Below are positions 1 to 6,897 of a stretch of 17,364 nucleotides of DNA, piece by piece. The translations under genes and the position numbers were made by a program. Positions within the stretch are counted from its first letter, which is position 1. Each line of letters starts with the position of its first letter. The notes under the pieces are model-generated. The model had not been told where the DNA came from. It made no database searches and was given only the letters and a program-made list of their open reading frames with translations. Source of the DNA: Deltaproteobacteria bacterium (GTDB lineage Bacteria; Desulfobacterota; Desulfobacteria; Desulfobacterales; Desulfatibacillaceae). Where the stretch lies: positions 1-17,364 of the forward strand of contig JAFDHW010000008.1 of NCBI GenBank assembly GCA_019308705.1, given 5' to 3'.

Positions 1-94
1 TTCCTCCAATAATCAGACTGTCTTTGGCGCAAGACCCAAAAAACAGCTCCAACGGATTGAAAATAAAGAAAAATTCGATCTCGGGCAAAATTGC
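1..94. other. Intergenic sequence downstream of the flavoenzyme gene
   Basis: This stretch is visibly richer in A and T than the rest of the window. It lies after the stop codon of the minus-strand flavoprotein gene. Read on the minus strand it has T-rich runs around 64-74 and 39-45, but I find no convincing stem in front of them, so I do not call a terminator. No coding frame is supported. Confidence 0.4.
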
Positions 95-1498
95 TCATGA
101 ATAATCCGGGTTAAGCTTCTTTTTGGCGTCCAAAAGCGCCTGGGGAACGAGTTCCTCGTAGGTGGGGTGGTAAAAGGGCAGGTTCAGCATGTCCCGAACC
201 GTGAGGCGCGAACTCACCGCCTGGGCCAAAAAGTGGGCCAAATGCTCGCCCGAAGGCGCGCACAAGGCCGCGCCCACAAGCCTCTGGCCCGCCCTTTCCA
301 CGTACAGCCGCACCTTGCCGTGGTTCAGGTTCTCCAGGAGGCCCCGGCCGGAGTTTCTGACGTCGATTTCCCCGGCTACGTGGGCGGCCTCGTCAAAATC
401 CCGCCAGTCCAGGCCCACGAAGGCCACGTTGGGCTCGGTGAAGATGATGGTGAGCGGCGTCTTTTCCTCCAAGGATTCCGGCTCGCCTTTTTTCGCCGCA
501 TTCCTCCCTGCAAGGCGGCCCTGGTCCGCGGCGTCGTGGAAAAACGGCCGGATACCCGAGGCGTCCCCGGCCACAAACACCTTCTGGCCCACGCAGGCCA
601 GGGTCTTTTCGTCCACCACCGGCCACCCCTTTTGGGAAAGCTTGATCCCCGCGTTTGGAAGATCTAGGCCGGCGAAGTCGGGCGCGCGGCCCACGGCCAG
701 GAGCACCAGGTCAAAGCCCGCGTTCCACTGCGCGCCGCCCTCCAAGTCCTCCAGCTGAACCCCCACCCGCTCGCCCACGTCCAACAGCGACGCCTTGGTG
801 CGGAAATGGTAGCGGAAGTTGGGGGTATCCTGGAGCACGTGGACAAAGGAGGAGAGGATTTCCGGGTCGGAAATGCCCGCGGCGGTCTTTCCCATCTCCG
901 CGCAGGTGACGGAAAGCCCCAGCCCGGCCAGGGCCATGGAGAGCTCGATGCCCACGGGCCCCATGCCCACCACCAGGATATCCCGCGGAAGGGTGGGCAG
1001 GTTGAAGAACTCCTCGGTGGTGACGACCTTTTCCGGAACGAGCCGCCATCCCGGCGGCACCACGGGCAGGCTGCCCACGGAAAGGACGATGCCCCCGCAC
1101 CGGTAGCGCGTCTCCCCGGCCTCGAGCACCATGGGCGCAACGAACCGGGCGTTCTCCCGGATGATGGCCTCGCCGAACGCCTGCCTGGTGCGCACCACGG
1201 TGCGGGAAACCAACACGTCCCGTTTTTCCCGCACCTCGGCCATGACCTTGGCGTAGTCGATGGAATCCGGCGAGCCCACCGGCAGCCCGGACACGCAGGG
1301 GGTGCGCACCTCGCGGGCGCAGCGGGCGGCGTGGATGAGCGCCTTGGAGGGCATGCACCCGGCCCGGGCGCACATGGTGCCCTCGTGGCCGCCCTCGAAA
1401 AGCGCCACCTTTTCCGCGCGCCTGGCCGCCTGGGCCAGGGCGAACAGCCCGGCGGTCCCGCCTCCCACCACGGCCACGTCCAGGTTTTCTTCCCTCAT
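95..1498 (-). CDS. Dihydrolipoyl dehydrogenase-like pyridine nucleotide-disulfide oxidoreductase
   Basis: The 467-residue protein is a class I FAD-dependent disulfide oxidoreductase (dihydrolipoyl dehydrogenase / mercuric reductase / glutathione reductase family). The FAD-binding GGGTAG is at residues 12-17. The redox pair is C43 and C48 in CARAGCMPSK; typical lipoamide dehydrogenases have CLNVGC. A second Rossmann motif (VVGMGPVGIE) near 176 should bind NAD(P)H, and FVAGDASG near 310 contacts FAD. The C-terminal dimerisation domain ends in FYHPTYEE, keeping the catalytic His-Glu pair at H444/E449. The ATG overlaps the nusB stop by one base (TGATG), with GGAGGG just upstream, so translation is probably coupled. 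It is the last gene of the rib operon, so FMN should control it too. No 2-oxoacid dehydrogenase subunits are nearby, so the substrate is open: lipoamide, another disulfide, or a quinone. Family is certain, exact reaction is not. Confidence 0.85.
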   Translation of the reverse strand: MREENLDVAVVGGGTAGLFALAQAARRAEKVALFEGGHEGTMCARAGCMPSKALIHAARCAREVRTPCVSGLPVGSPDSIDYAKVMAEVREKRDVLVSRTVVRTRQAFGEAIIRENARFVAPMVLEAGETRYRCGGIVLSVGSLPVVPPGWRLVPEKVVTTEEFFNLPTLPRDILVVGMGPVGIELSMALAGLGLSVTCAEMGKTAAGISDPEILSSFVHVLQDTPNFRYHFRTKASLLDVGERVGVQLEDLEGGAQWNAGFDLVLLAVGRAPDFAGLDLPNAGIKLSQKGWPVVDEKTLACVGQKVFVAGDASGIRPFFHDAADQGRLAGRNAAKKGEPESLEEKTPLTIIFTEPNVAFVGLDWRDFDEAAHVAGEIDVRNSGRGLLENLNHGKVRLYVERAGQRLVGAALCAPSGEHLAHFLAQAVSSRLTVRDMLNLPFYHPTYEELVPQALLDAKKKLNPDYS

Positions 1499-1926
1499 CA
1501 GCCCTCCGGGTCTTCTTGCATGGAGGAAAGCTCCGCGGCCACGGCGTCCAGGATGCCGTTGATGAACGCCCCGGACTCGTCGGACCCGTAGCGCTTCCCG
1601 ATCTCCACGGCCTCGTTGATGGTCACCCGGCTGGGAATGTCCGGGCAGAACAGATATTCATAGACCGCGATACGCATGATGTTCCGGTCCACGCCGGACA
1701 TGCGCGAAAGCTTCCAGTTCTTGGAGTGCTTCTGGATCAGGGAGTCGATCCGCTCCCGGTTTTCGCACACGCCGTCCACCAGGCGATGGAAAAAGTCCGC
1801 CACGCCCGGGTCCGGCGGGTGGTGCGAAACAAACAGGTCCAGCGCCTCCCGCGGAGGCAGGCGGCTGGCGTCCGCGGAAAAAAGGGCCTTTAACGCGTGT
1901 TCCCTGGCCCTTCGTCTCCTGCTCAT
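1498..1926 (-). CDS. nusB: Transcription antitermination factor NusB
   Basis: The 142-residue protein has the usual NusB length. It starts with the basic [16 protein letters not shown] helix and has the conserved C-terminal helices around [16 protein letters not shown] (about 77-92) and the segment [13 protein letters not shown]...[11 protein letters not shown] (about 103-128). In the family NusB binds boxA RNA together with NusE (ribosomal protein S10) and supports antitermination on rRNA operons. Its ATG overlaps the ribH stop (ATGA), and its own stop overlaps the next ATG, so it is translationally coupled on both sides. nusB beside ribH is a very common bacterial arrangement. Its position behind the FMN riboswitch implies that flavin status also affects its expression unless an internal promoter exists; I did not find one. 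Confidence 0.95.
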   Translation of the reverse strand: MSRRRRAREHALKALFSADASRLPPREALDLFVSHHPPDPGVADFFHRLVDGVCENRERIDSLIQKHSKNWKLSRMSGVDRNIMRIAVYEYLFCPDIPSRVTINEAVEIGKRYGSDESGAFINGILDAVAAELSSMQEDPEG

Positions 1927-2399
1927 GCGCCCTTTGCCATCTCGTCCGCGAGGTTAGCCATCTCCACGGCCGCGGCGGCCGCGGACCATCCCTTGTTGCC
2001 GCTCTTGGTGCCGGCGCGCTCCACGGCCTGCTCGATGGTGTCCGTGGTGAGGATGCCGAAGATCACCGGCACCTCGTACTGGAGGGACACCTGGGCGATG
2101 CCCTTGGAAGCCTCGGCGGCCACGTAGTCGAAATGGGGCGTGGAGCCCCGGATGACGGCCCCCAGGCAGATGACCGCGTCGTATGCGCCCTTGGCCGCGG
2201 CCCGCTTGGCCGCCAGGGGCACCTCGAAGGCCCCGGGAACCTTGATGACGTCGATGTCGCCATCCTTGGCCCCGAACCGCAACAGCGCGTCCATGGCCCC
2301 GCTCAAAAGGCGGTCGGAAATGAAGTCGTTGAACCGGGAAAGCACGATGCAGAACCGCTTTCCCTCCGCGGACAGCTTGCCCTCGATCACGCGCGGCAT
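1923..2399 (-). CDS. ribH: 6,7-dimethyl-8-ribityllumazine synthase
   Basis: The product condenses 5-amino-6-ribitylaminouracil with 3,4-dihydroxy-2-butanone 4-phosphate to give lumazine, the penultimate step to riboflavin. The 158-residue sequence has the family hallmarks: GAFEVP at 57-62, [13 protein letters not shown] at 81-93 with the catalytic histidine H89, and [16 protein letters not shown] at 115-130. The ATG at 2399 gives the expected N terminus ([25 protein letters not shown]). The frame stays open further upstream, but that extension overlaps ribBA and does not resemble the family. GAGAGG and AAGG precede the ATG. ribBA ends 71 bases upstream; nusB overlaps its stop by 4 bases. Lumazine synthases usually form pentamers or 60-subunit shells; nothing here tells which. 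Confidence 0.96.
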   Translation of the reverse strand: MPRVIEGKLSAEGKRFCIVLSRFNDFISDRLLSGAMDALLRFGAKDGDIDVIKVPGAFEVPLAAKRAAAKGAYDAVICLGAVIRGSTPHFDYVAAEASKGIAQVSLQYEVPVIFGILTTDTIEQAVERAGTKSGNKGWSAAAAAVEMANLADEMAKGA

Positions 2400-2470
2400 A
2401 CCTTGTTCCTCTCGATAAAGTTGGTCGTGGAAGGGGTTTGGCAACCCCGCCGAAATCCCCGGCCGCCGGA

Positions 2471-3685
2471 TTACCGGTAGGAATCCAGCGACAGCGTATG
2501 CCCCATCTTGAGCTTCTTGCACTCCAGGTACTTCTCGTTGTACCGGTTGGCCGGAATCTCCAGGGGCACCTGCTCCACCAGGGACAATCCATAGCCTTCC
2601 AGGCCCACCATCTTCTTGGGGTTGTTGGTCATAAGCCGCATCTTGCGCACCCCCAAATCCACCAGGATCTGCGCGCCGATGCCGTAGTTGCGGAGGTCCG
2701 GGGCAAAGCCCAGGCTCTCGTTGGCCTGGACCGTGTCCTGGCCCTGGTCCTGCAACGCGTAGGCGCGGATCTTGTTCACCAGGCCGATGCCGCGGCCCTC
2801 CTGGCGGATGTAGAGGATCACGCCTTTGCCCTCGGCTTCGATCATCTCCATGGCCTTGTGCAGCTGGTCGCCGCAGTCGCAGCGCAGGCTGCCGAACACG
2901 TCGCCGGTCAAACATTCGGAGTGGACCCGCACCAGGGTGGGGGTTTCCGGGTCGATGTCGCCCTTGACCAGGGCGATGTGCAACAGGTCGTCCACGTCGT
3001 TTTCGTACACCACCGCCTCGAACCCGCCGCCGTAGGAGGTGGGCAACACGGTCTGGGCGGCCCGGTGCACGAAGGACTCGTTTCTCATCCGGTACTCGAT
3101 GAGGTCCTCCACGGTGACGATGCCGACGCCGTGTTCCGCGGAGAACTCCTCCAGCCGGGGCATCCGCGCCATGGTGCCGTCCTCGTCCATGATCTCGCAG
3201 ATGACGCCCGCGGGCTTCAAGCCCGCCAGCCGGGCCAGGTCCACGGAGCCTTCGGTCTGCCCGGCGCGGACGATGACCCCGCCCAGGCGCGCCCGCAGGG
3301 GAAACACGTGGCCGGGCCGCACCAGGTCCGTGGGCTTGGCCCCGTCGCGCACGGCGGTCAGGATGGTGGTGGCCCGGTCCGCGGCGGAGATGCCCGTGGT
3401 CACGCCCTTCCTGGCCTCGATGGACACGGTGAACCCCGTGCCCAGGGGAGACTCGTTCTTGCCCACCATGGGCGGCAGGTCCAAAGAATCCGCCTTTTCC
3501 TTGGTCAGGGAAAGGCAGATGAGCCCCCGGCCGTACTTGGCCATGAAGTTGATGGCCTCGGGGGTGACCTTTTCCGCGGCCATGGCCAGGTCGCCCTCGT
3601 TTTCGCGGTCCTCGTCATCCACCAGGATGACCATGCGGCCGGCTTTGAATTCCTCGATGGCCTGTTCTACCGTCAACCTCGACAT
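2471..3685 (-). CDS. ribBA: Bifunctional 3,4-dihydroxy-2-butanone-4-phosphate synthase / GTP cyclohydrolase II
   Basis: At 404 residues this is the normal RibBA fusion. The N-terminal half (about 1-200) is DHBP synthase, with the acidic metal site [10 protein letters not shown] at 23-32 and the [10 protein letters not shown] segment at 123-132. The C-terminal half (about 207-404) is GTP cyclohydrolase II: zinc cysteines C258, C269 and C271 in [17 protein letters not shown], then [20 protein letters not shown] (294-313) and TNNPKK (353-358). All key cysteines are present, so both halves look active, unlike the degenerate RibA domains of some proteobacterial RibBX proteins. The two halves supply both precursors that RibH finally condenses. 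The start matches the family N terminus and no earlier in-frame start exists, yet the only strong Shine-Dalgarno (AGGAGG, 3712-3717) is 26 bases away behind a hairpin. Confidence 0.96.
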   Translation of the reverse strand: MSRLTVEQAIEEFKAGRMVILVDDEDRENEGDLAMAAEKVTPEAINFMAKYGRGLICLSLTKEKADSLDLPPMVGKNESPLGTGFTVSIEARKGVTTGISAADRATTILTAVRDGAKPTDLVRPGHVFPLRARLGGVIVRAGQTEGSVDLARLAGLKPAGVICEIMDEDGTMARMPRLEEFSAEHGVGIVTVEDLIEYRMRNESFVHRAAQTVLPTSYGGGFEAVVYENDVDDLLHIALVKGDIDPETPTLVRVHSECLTGDVFGSLRCDCGDQLHKAMEMIEAEGKGVILYIRQEGRGIGLVNKIRAYALQDQGQDTVQANESLGFAPDLRNYGIGAQILVDLGVRKMRLMTNNPKKMVGLEGYGLSLVEQVPLEIPANRYNEKYLECKKLKMGHTLSLDSYR

Positions 3686-3717
3686 GTGGCGTTCAGGCGC
3701 GTTGCGCGCCCCCTCCT
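3686..3717 (-). promoter_or_regulatory. Distant Shine-Dalgarno with intervening hairpin before ribBA
   Basis: In the mRNA, AGGAGG (3717-3712) is followed by one G, then GGCGCG (3710-3705), loop CAA (3704-3702) and CGCGCC (3701-3696), a 6-bp stem with a three-base loop. Ten bases later comes the ATG at 3685. The linear gap between Shine-Dalgarno and ATG is 26 bases. With the hairpin folded the effective gap falls to about 11. Nothing closer to the ATG resembles a ribosome binding site. Confidence 0.55.
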
Positions 3718-3775
3718 TTCGGTCCGGCTCCGGGTTTGCTGCAGCCGGGTTGGTCCTCGTTTCCGCCTCGGGCGG

Positions 3776-4432
3776 TCAAAATCCGGATTTCTGCAAAAAC
3801 TCCAGCGTCAGTCCCCCGCCGCCGGAAGGCTTGCCCTCCCCCTTGCTTCGGGAAACGAACTTTTCCACGTACTTGGCGATGACGTCCGCCTCCAGGTTCA
3901 CCGGGTCGCCCGGGCCCCTGGCCCCCAGGGTGGTGATCTTGGCGGTGTGGGGGATGACCATGACGGAAAACCCGTCTCGGGTGACCTCGTTCACCGTCAG
4001 GCTCACCCCCTCCACGGCCACGGAGCCCTTTTCCACCAGGAAGGCGCGCACGGATTCCGGCGCGCGGATGGTGAACAACAGGGCGTTTTCCTGGCGGGAT
4101 ACCGAGGCCACCTCGCCCACGCCGTCCACGTGGCCGGTGACCAGGTGGCCGTCCAGGCGGCCGGAAAGGGTGAGCGCGCGCTCCAGGTTCACCAGGTCCC
4201 CGGGCCGCGCCCGGCCCAGGGTGGTGCGGGAGACCGTCTCCGGGCTCACGTCCGCGGCAAAGGTGTCGCCCGAGACCCACACCGCGGTCAGGCACGCACC
4301 GGACACGGCCACGGACCCGCCCACGGGAAGGTCCGCCAGGGAGAACCCGGCCTCGATGACCATTTTCGCGCCCTGGGAGGTGCGGGTGTTCTCCCGCACC
4401 CGGCCCGTTCCCTCGATGATTCCCGTGAACAT
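3776..4432 (-). CDS. ribE: Riboflavin synthase, alpha-chain type
   Basis: The 218-residue protein has the two tandem lumazine-binding barrels of RibE. Barrel one begins MFTGIIEGTGRV, with GSVAVSGACLTA at 39-50. Barrel two begins around LVTGHVDGVGEV at 97-108, with GSVAVEGVSLTVNEV at 136-150. It dismutates two lumazine molecules into riboflavin plus the ribitylaminouracil reused by RibH. The tail after about residue 190 is glycine- and charge-rich. The ATG directly follows the ribD TAG with no gap, and AAGGAGG lies five bases upstream inside ribD, so coupling is expected. A short CCGCC/GGCGG hairpin (3763-3775) follows its stop before ribBA. In barrel one, GACLTA replaces the more common GACLTV, a conservative change. 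Confidence 0.95.
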   Translation of the reverse strand: MFTGIIEGTGRVRENTRTSQGAKMVIEAGFSLADLPVGGSVAVSGACLTAVWVSGDTFAADVSPETVSRTTLGRARPGDLVNLERALTLSGRLDGHLVTGHVDGVGEVASVSRQENALLFTIRAPESVRAFLVEKGSVAVEGVSLTVNEVTRDGFSVMVIPHTAKITTLGARGPGDPVNLEADVIAKYVEKFVSRSKGEGKPSGGGGLTLEFLQKSGF

Positions 4433-5545
4433 CTATGCCTCCTTGCCCGGCGCGACCGGCGTTCCGGTTACCAGAAGGTCGTCCCCGATCCTTTTGGAAG
4501 CCAGGCCCGAAAGCCGCACGCAGCCGGAAAGTTTCTCCGGCCCCGGCCCGGAAAACAGGGGCACCCCGTCATCGCCGCCCAAAATCTTGGGGGCGTAGAA
4601 CAAGTGCAGCCGGTCCACCAGCCCCCGCGCCAGGGCCGAACCCAGCACCCCGCCCCCGCCCTCCACCAAAAGGGAGGTCATCTTGCGCTCTCCCAGCTCG
4701 TCTAGGACCGCGGCCAGGTCCACCCGGCCGTTGTGCGGGGGGACCCGGGCCACCTCCACCCCGGCGGCCTCCAGGACGTTTTGCTTGGCCTCCGGCGCGT
4801 CCGGCCCGCAGAACACCACGGTGCGGCCGCCGTCGGTGAAAAGTTTCCGGCCGGGGTCGGAAGAAAGCCGGGTGTCCAGCACCACCCGCAGGGGGTCCTT
4901 GGTTTTCTTGCCCGGCACCCGGGCCGTGAGCCGCGGGTCGTCCGCGGCCAGGGTGCCCGCGCCCACGAGGATGGCGTCCGCCTCGTGCCGGAGGCGGTGG
5001 ACCCACGCCCGGGCCTTCCCGCCGGTGATCCACTTGGAGTCGCCCGTTTTCGTGGCGATGCGGCCGTCCAGGGTGCAGGCGGCCTTGGCCAGCACGTAGG
5101 GCCGTCCCGTGGAAAGCCAGTGCAGCCACCAGGCGTTGAGCTCCCGGGCCTTGTCCTCCAGCACGCCGCAGGAAACCTCCACCCCGTGGGCCCGCAGGCG
5201 GGCCAGACCGCCGCCGGCCACGGCGGGGTTGGGGTCCTCCATGGCGCACACCACCCGGGCTATACCCGCGTCCAGCACGGCTTGGGTGCAGGGCGGCGTC
5301 CTGCCGTGGTGGTTGCAGGGCTCCAGGGTCACGTACAGGGTGGCGCCCCGGGCGCGGTCCCCGGCGGCGGCCAGGGCCTCCACCTCCGCGTGCGGCAGGC
5401 CGCAGGCCCGGTGCCAGCCCTCGCCCGCCACCAAGCCTTCGGCGTCCACCACCACGGCGCCCACCATGGGGTTGGGCGAGGTCCACCCGGCCCCGCGCCG
5501 GGCCAGCAAAAGCGCCCGCTTCATGTACTCGGCGTGGTCCGACAA
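4433..5545 (-). CDS. ribD: Bifunctional diaminohydroxyphosphoribosylaminopyrimidine deaminase / uracil reductase
   Basis: At 370 residues this is a full-length RibD fusion performing the second and third steps from GTP. The N-terminal deaminase (about 1-145) has the zinc site H52-A-E54 and C77/C86 in PCNHHGRTPPC, where E54 should be the proton shuttle. The C-terminal NADPH-dependent reductase starts near 148 (RPYVLAKAACTLDGRIA) with the family motif SKWITGGKAR at 170-179. I choose the TTG at 5543-5545 as start: it gives the expected N terminus (MSDHAEYMKRALLLARRG) and has GAGGG (5556-5560) about ten bases upstream. An ATG at 5524 lacks a ribosome binding site and would cut into the first helix. 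It is the first gene behind the FMN riboswitch, and its binding site lies in a hairpin that the riboswitch probably controls. Confidence 0.95.
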   Translation of the reverse strand: MSDHAEYMKRALLLARRGAGWTSPNPMVGAVVVDAEGLVAGEGWHRACGLPHAEVEALAAAGDRARGATLYVTLEPCNHHGRTPPCTQAVLDAGIARVVCAMEDPNPAVAGGGLARLRAHGVEVSCGVLEDKARELNAWWLHWLSTGRPYVLAKAACTLDGRIATKTGDSKWITGGKARAWVHRLRHEADAILVGAGTLAADDPRLTARVPGKKTKDPLRVVLDTRLSSDPGRKLFTDGGRTVVFCGPDAPEAKQNVLEAAGVEVARVPPHNGRVDLAAVLDELGERKMTSLLVEGGGGVLGSALARGLVDRLHLFYAPKILGGDDGVPLFSGPGPEKLSGCVRLSGLASKRIGDDLLVTGTPVAPGKEA

Positions 5546-5552
5546 AGGAAAA

Positions 5553-5614
5553 CCGCCCTCGTCCCTTTCCGCAAAAATTCGACGGAAAATCAGATGGTTA
5601 GGGACTCAGGGCGG
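5553..5614 (-). promoter_or_regulatory. Hairpin that hides the ribD ribosome binding site (riboswitch expression platform)
   Basis: In the mRNA, CCGCCCU (5614-5608) pairs with AGGGCGG (5559-5553), which contains most of the ribD Shine-Dalgarno. UCCC (5604-5601) pairs with GGGA (5565-5562). UUUCCG (5588-5583) pairs with CGGAAA (5571-5566). Together they form a long interrupted stem. No U-tract follows it, so it looks like translational rather than terminator control. Its 5' strand, CCGCCCUGAG (5614-5605), is also a perfect 10-base complement of CUCAGGGCGG at the start of the aptamer (5828-5819), so the two pairings exclude each other. Confidence 0.7.
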
Positions 5615-5682
5615 CAACAGGGGCAGGCGGCGGCCAGGGGGTTCCCGGCCGCAACGCAAGTGCGGTAGAAGCTCGGCTTGCC

Positions 5683-5834
5683 CTTATTCTCTTCCATCCG
5701 GACTGTCACCGTCGGCCCTGGAGTTTCACCAGGTCTGCTAGACCCTTCGCGGCCCAGGCCGCCAAGGCGCTCGCGGGCTTCCCGGTTGCCCGGGTCACCG
5801 CCGGTGGGGACTTCCACCCCGCCCTGAGAATAAG
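5683..5834 (-). promoter_or_regulatory. FMN riboswitch aptamer (RFN element)
   Basis: The minus strand reads as a canonical RFN element upstream of ribD. The closing P1 stem is CTTATTCTC (5834-5826) against GAGAATAAG (5691-5683), 9 bp perfect. Conserved cores are present: AGGGCGGGGTGGAAGTCCCC at the 5' side, CCGGCGGT (about 5806-5799), AGCCCGCGAGCG (about 5780-5769), GGTGAAACTCCA (5730-5719) and GTCCGGATGG (5703-5694). FMN binding should fold the element and reduce expression of ribD-ribE-ribBA-ribH-nusB and the trailing flavoenzyme. The region 5546-5973, otherwise free of genes, holds this element, its expression platform and two divergent promoters. Confidence 0.97.
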
Positions 5835-5841
5835 CGAAACC

Positions 5842-5869
5842 AATCTAACGCGCCGGGCGGAAAAGTCAA
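5842..5869 (-). promoter_or_regulatory. Sigma70-like promoter of the rib operon
   Basis: On the minus strand TTGACT (5869-5864) and TAGATT (5847-5842) are separated by 16 bases. Transcription would begin near 5835, at the first base of the riboswitch P1 stem, which fits well. No other promoter-like pair sits as suitably for the riboswitch. Confidence 0.6.
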
Positions 5870-5904
5870 CACCTGGTTTGGGCCGGAAACCGGGCGGCCT
5901 TGTG

Positions 5905-5933
5905 TTGATTTTCGGCTCCGGTTTGCGGATACT
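5905..5933 (+). promoter_or_regulatory. Possible promoter of the DUF4230-like gene
   Basis: TTGATT (5905-5910) and GATACT (5928-5933) are spaced by 17 bases, each matching four of six consensus positions. A transcript from about 5940 would carry a leader of roughly 34 bases before the ATG at 5974. It faces away from the rib promoter, whose -35 lies some 35 bases off. Confidence 0.4.
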
Positions 5934-5973
5934 TTGGGGGATCACGCTTTTTTTTCCATTGCTGGTGGATGCC

Positions 5974-6744
5974 ATGAGCGGAGTGGACAAGGTGTTGAAC
6001 CGGGTGGGGATGGTGGTTTTGACCGCGGCCGCAGCCTTTGGGGCGGTGAAGCTGGCGGACCTGGGGGACCGGCTTTCCGGGCTTTCCGAGGGGGTTTTCA
6101 AGGTGGCGGAAAAGGCGGTGTTTATGGACCGCGAACCGCCGGAGGCCCGCGTCACCGAGGACGCGGTCATCGCCAGGGTGCGCAGGGTGGCGGAGCTTTC
6201 CTCGGTGCGCTACTACGTCAAGGACCTGTTGTTCTGGTCCGAGGAAGGGACGCTTTTTTCCGCGGACAAGAGGTTTTTGCTGGAGGCCCGGGCCGTGGTG
6301 CGCGCCGGGGTGGACCTTTCCTCCGGCGTGGGGGCGAAGGTGGACCACACCGGCGAACGGCCCGCCATCTCCGTGGTGCTGCCCGCCCCCCGCATCCTGT
6401 CCAACGACGTCACCTACCGCTACGTGGAGAAAAAGGGCGACGTGGCCGCCGAGGACCACAACCTGGCGCTGGCCCGGGCCAGGCGCAACACCCTGGAGGA
6501 GGCCTTGCAAAACGGCCTGCTGGACCAGGCCGCGAATAACGCCCGCCAGGTAACCGCCGCGCTGTTAACCGCCCTGTACCCCGGGGCGGCGGTGGAGGTG
6601 CGGTTTGCGGGGGAGGACCCGGCCCCGGCGCCCGAGGCCGCCGCAACCGGAGGGATTCAACCCCTGACCCCGGCCGCCGGGGCTGCCAGGGAAAAGAAAG
6701 GAGAAAGCCTCCATTCTGGTGGATTCCTGCTTTCGCAGGAATGA
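5974..6744 (+). CDS. DUF4230-like membrane-anchored protein of unknown function
   Basis: The 256-residue protein has one hydrophobic segment near the N terminus (about 10-27, GMVVLTAAAAFGAV), probably an anchor with the rest outside the cytoplasm. Residues about 62-212 resemble DUF4230: VIARVRRVAELSSVRYYVKD, then a strand AVVRAGVDLSSG, then ISVVLPAPRILSNDV, then a helix (ARARRNTLEEALQNGLLDQAANNARQVTAALLTALYP). No catalytic motif is evident and the function is unknown. I choose ATG 5974, with GGTGG just upstream, over an open extension back to 5878, because the extension overlaps the likely promoter. It stands alone, opposite to both flanking operons. The Ala/Pro-rich tail after residue 213 looks disordered. 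Its last residues (about HSGGFLLSQE) and stop codon are encoded by a dispersed palindrome. Confidence 0.75.
   Translation: MSGVDKVLNRVGMVVLTAAAAFGAVKLADLGDRLSGLSEGVFKVAEKAVFMDREPPEARVTEDAVIARVRRVAELSSVRYYVKDLLFWSEEGTLFSADKRFLLEARAVVRAGVDLSSGVGAKVDHTGERPAISVVLPAPRILSNDVTYRYVEKKGDVAAEDHNLALARARRNTLEEALQNGLLDQAANNARQVTAALLTALYPGAAVEVRFAGEDPAPAPEAAATGGIQPLTPAAGAAREKKGESLHSGGFLLSQE
6723..6742. repeat. REP/dRS3-like short palindrome
   Basis: ATTCCTGC and GCAGGAAT form an 8-bp perfect inverted repeat around TTTC. With the flanks (TGG before, GAC after) it resembles the widely dispersed ATTCCCGC-type palindromes of many proteobacterial genomes. It overlaps the 3' end of the DUF4230-like gene, whose TGA stop is at 6742-6744. 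Confidence 0.6.
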
Positions 6745-6766
6745 CGCGGGGGCGGATCATTCGCGG

Positions 6767-6786
6767 GGGCGCTTCGCGAAGCGCCC
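6767..6786. repeat. Perfect 20-bp palindrome
   Basis: GGGCGCTTCG is followed directly by its reverse complement CGAAGCGCCC, with no spacer. It lies between two other palindromes in the convergent junction. It may be part of the same composite repeat, since no T-tract follows on either strand. Confidence 0.6.
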
Positions 6787-6830
6787 TGTGCAGGCTGGAG
6801 GCCTTGGTGCCCGCTTCTTGTGCTGCCGCA

Positions 6831-6852
6831 CCCCGGCAACGAGTTGCCGGGG
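6831..6852. repeat. 10-bp stem inverted repeat
   Basis: CCCCGGCAAC and GTTGCCGGGG flank a two-base GA spacer. It is a strong hairpin on either strand but has no following T-tract, so a role as intrinsic terminator is not supported. It could still protect mRNA 3' ends. Confidence 0.6.
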
Positions 6853-6897
6853 CCACCCGCACTGCTCCCCTGAGGCCTACACGGCTTGTTGGAAACC

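Noticed and set aside
2438..4705. Very long plus-strand open frame opposite ribBA, ribE and ribD
   Set aside because: It is the antisense shadow of well-supported genes in GC-rich DNA. It is rich in His, Gly, Arg and Pro, has no domain-like pattern, and runs across gene boundaries.
5878..5973. N-terminal extension of the DUF4230-like protein back to 5878
   Set aside because: The extension overlaps the likely promoter elements and lacks a ribosome binding site. ATG 5974 places the membrane segment at the normal position.
6831..6852. CCCCGGCAAC/GTTGCCGGGG hairpin as intrinsic terminator
   Set aside because: No T-tract follows on either strand, so it is listed as a repeat.
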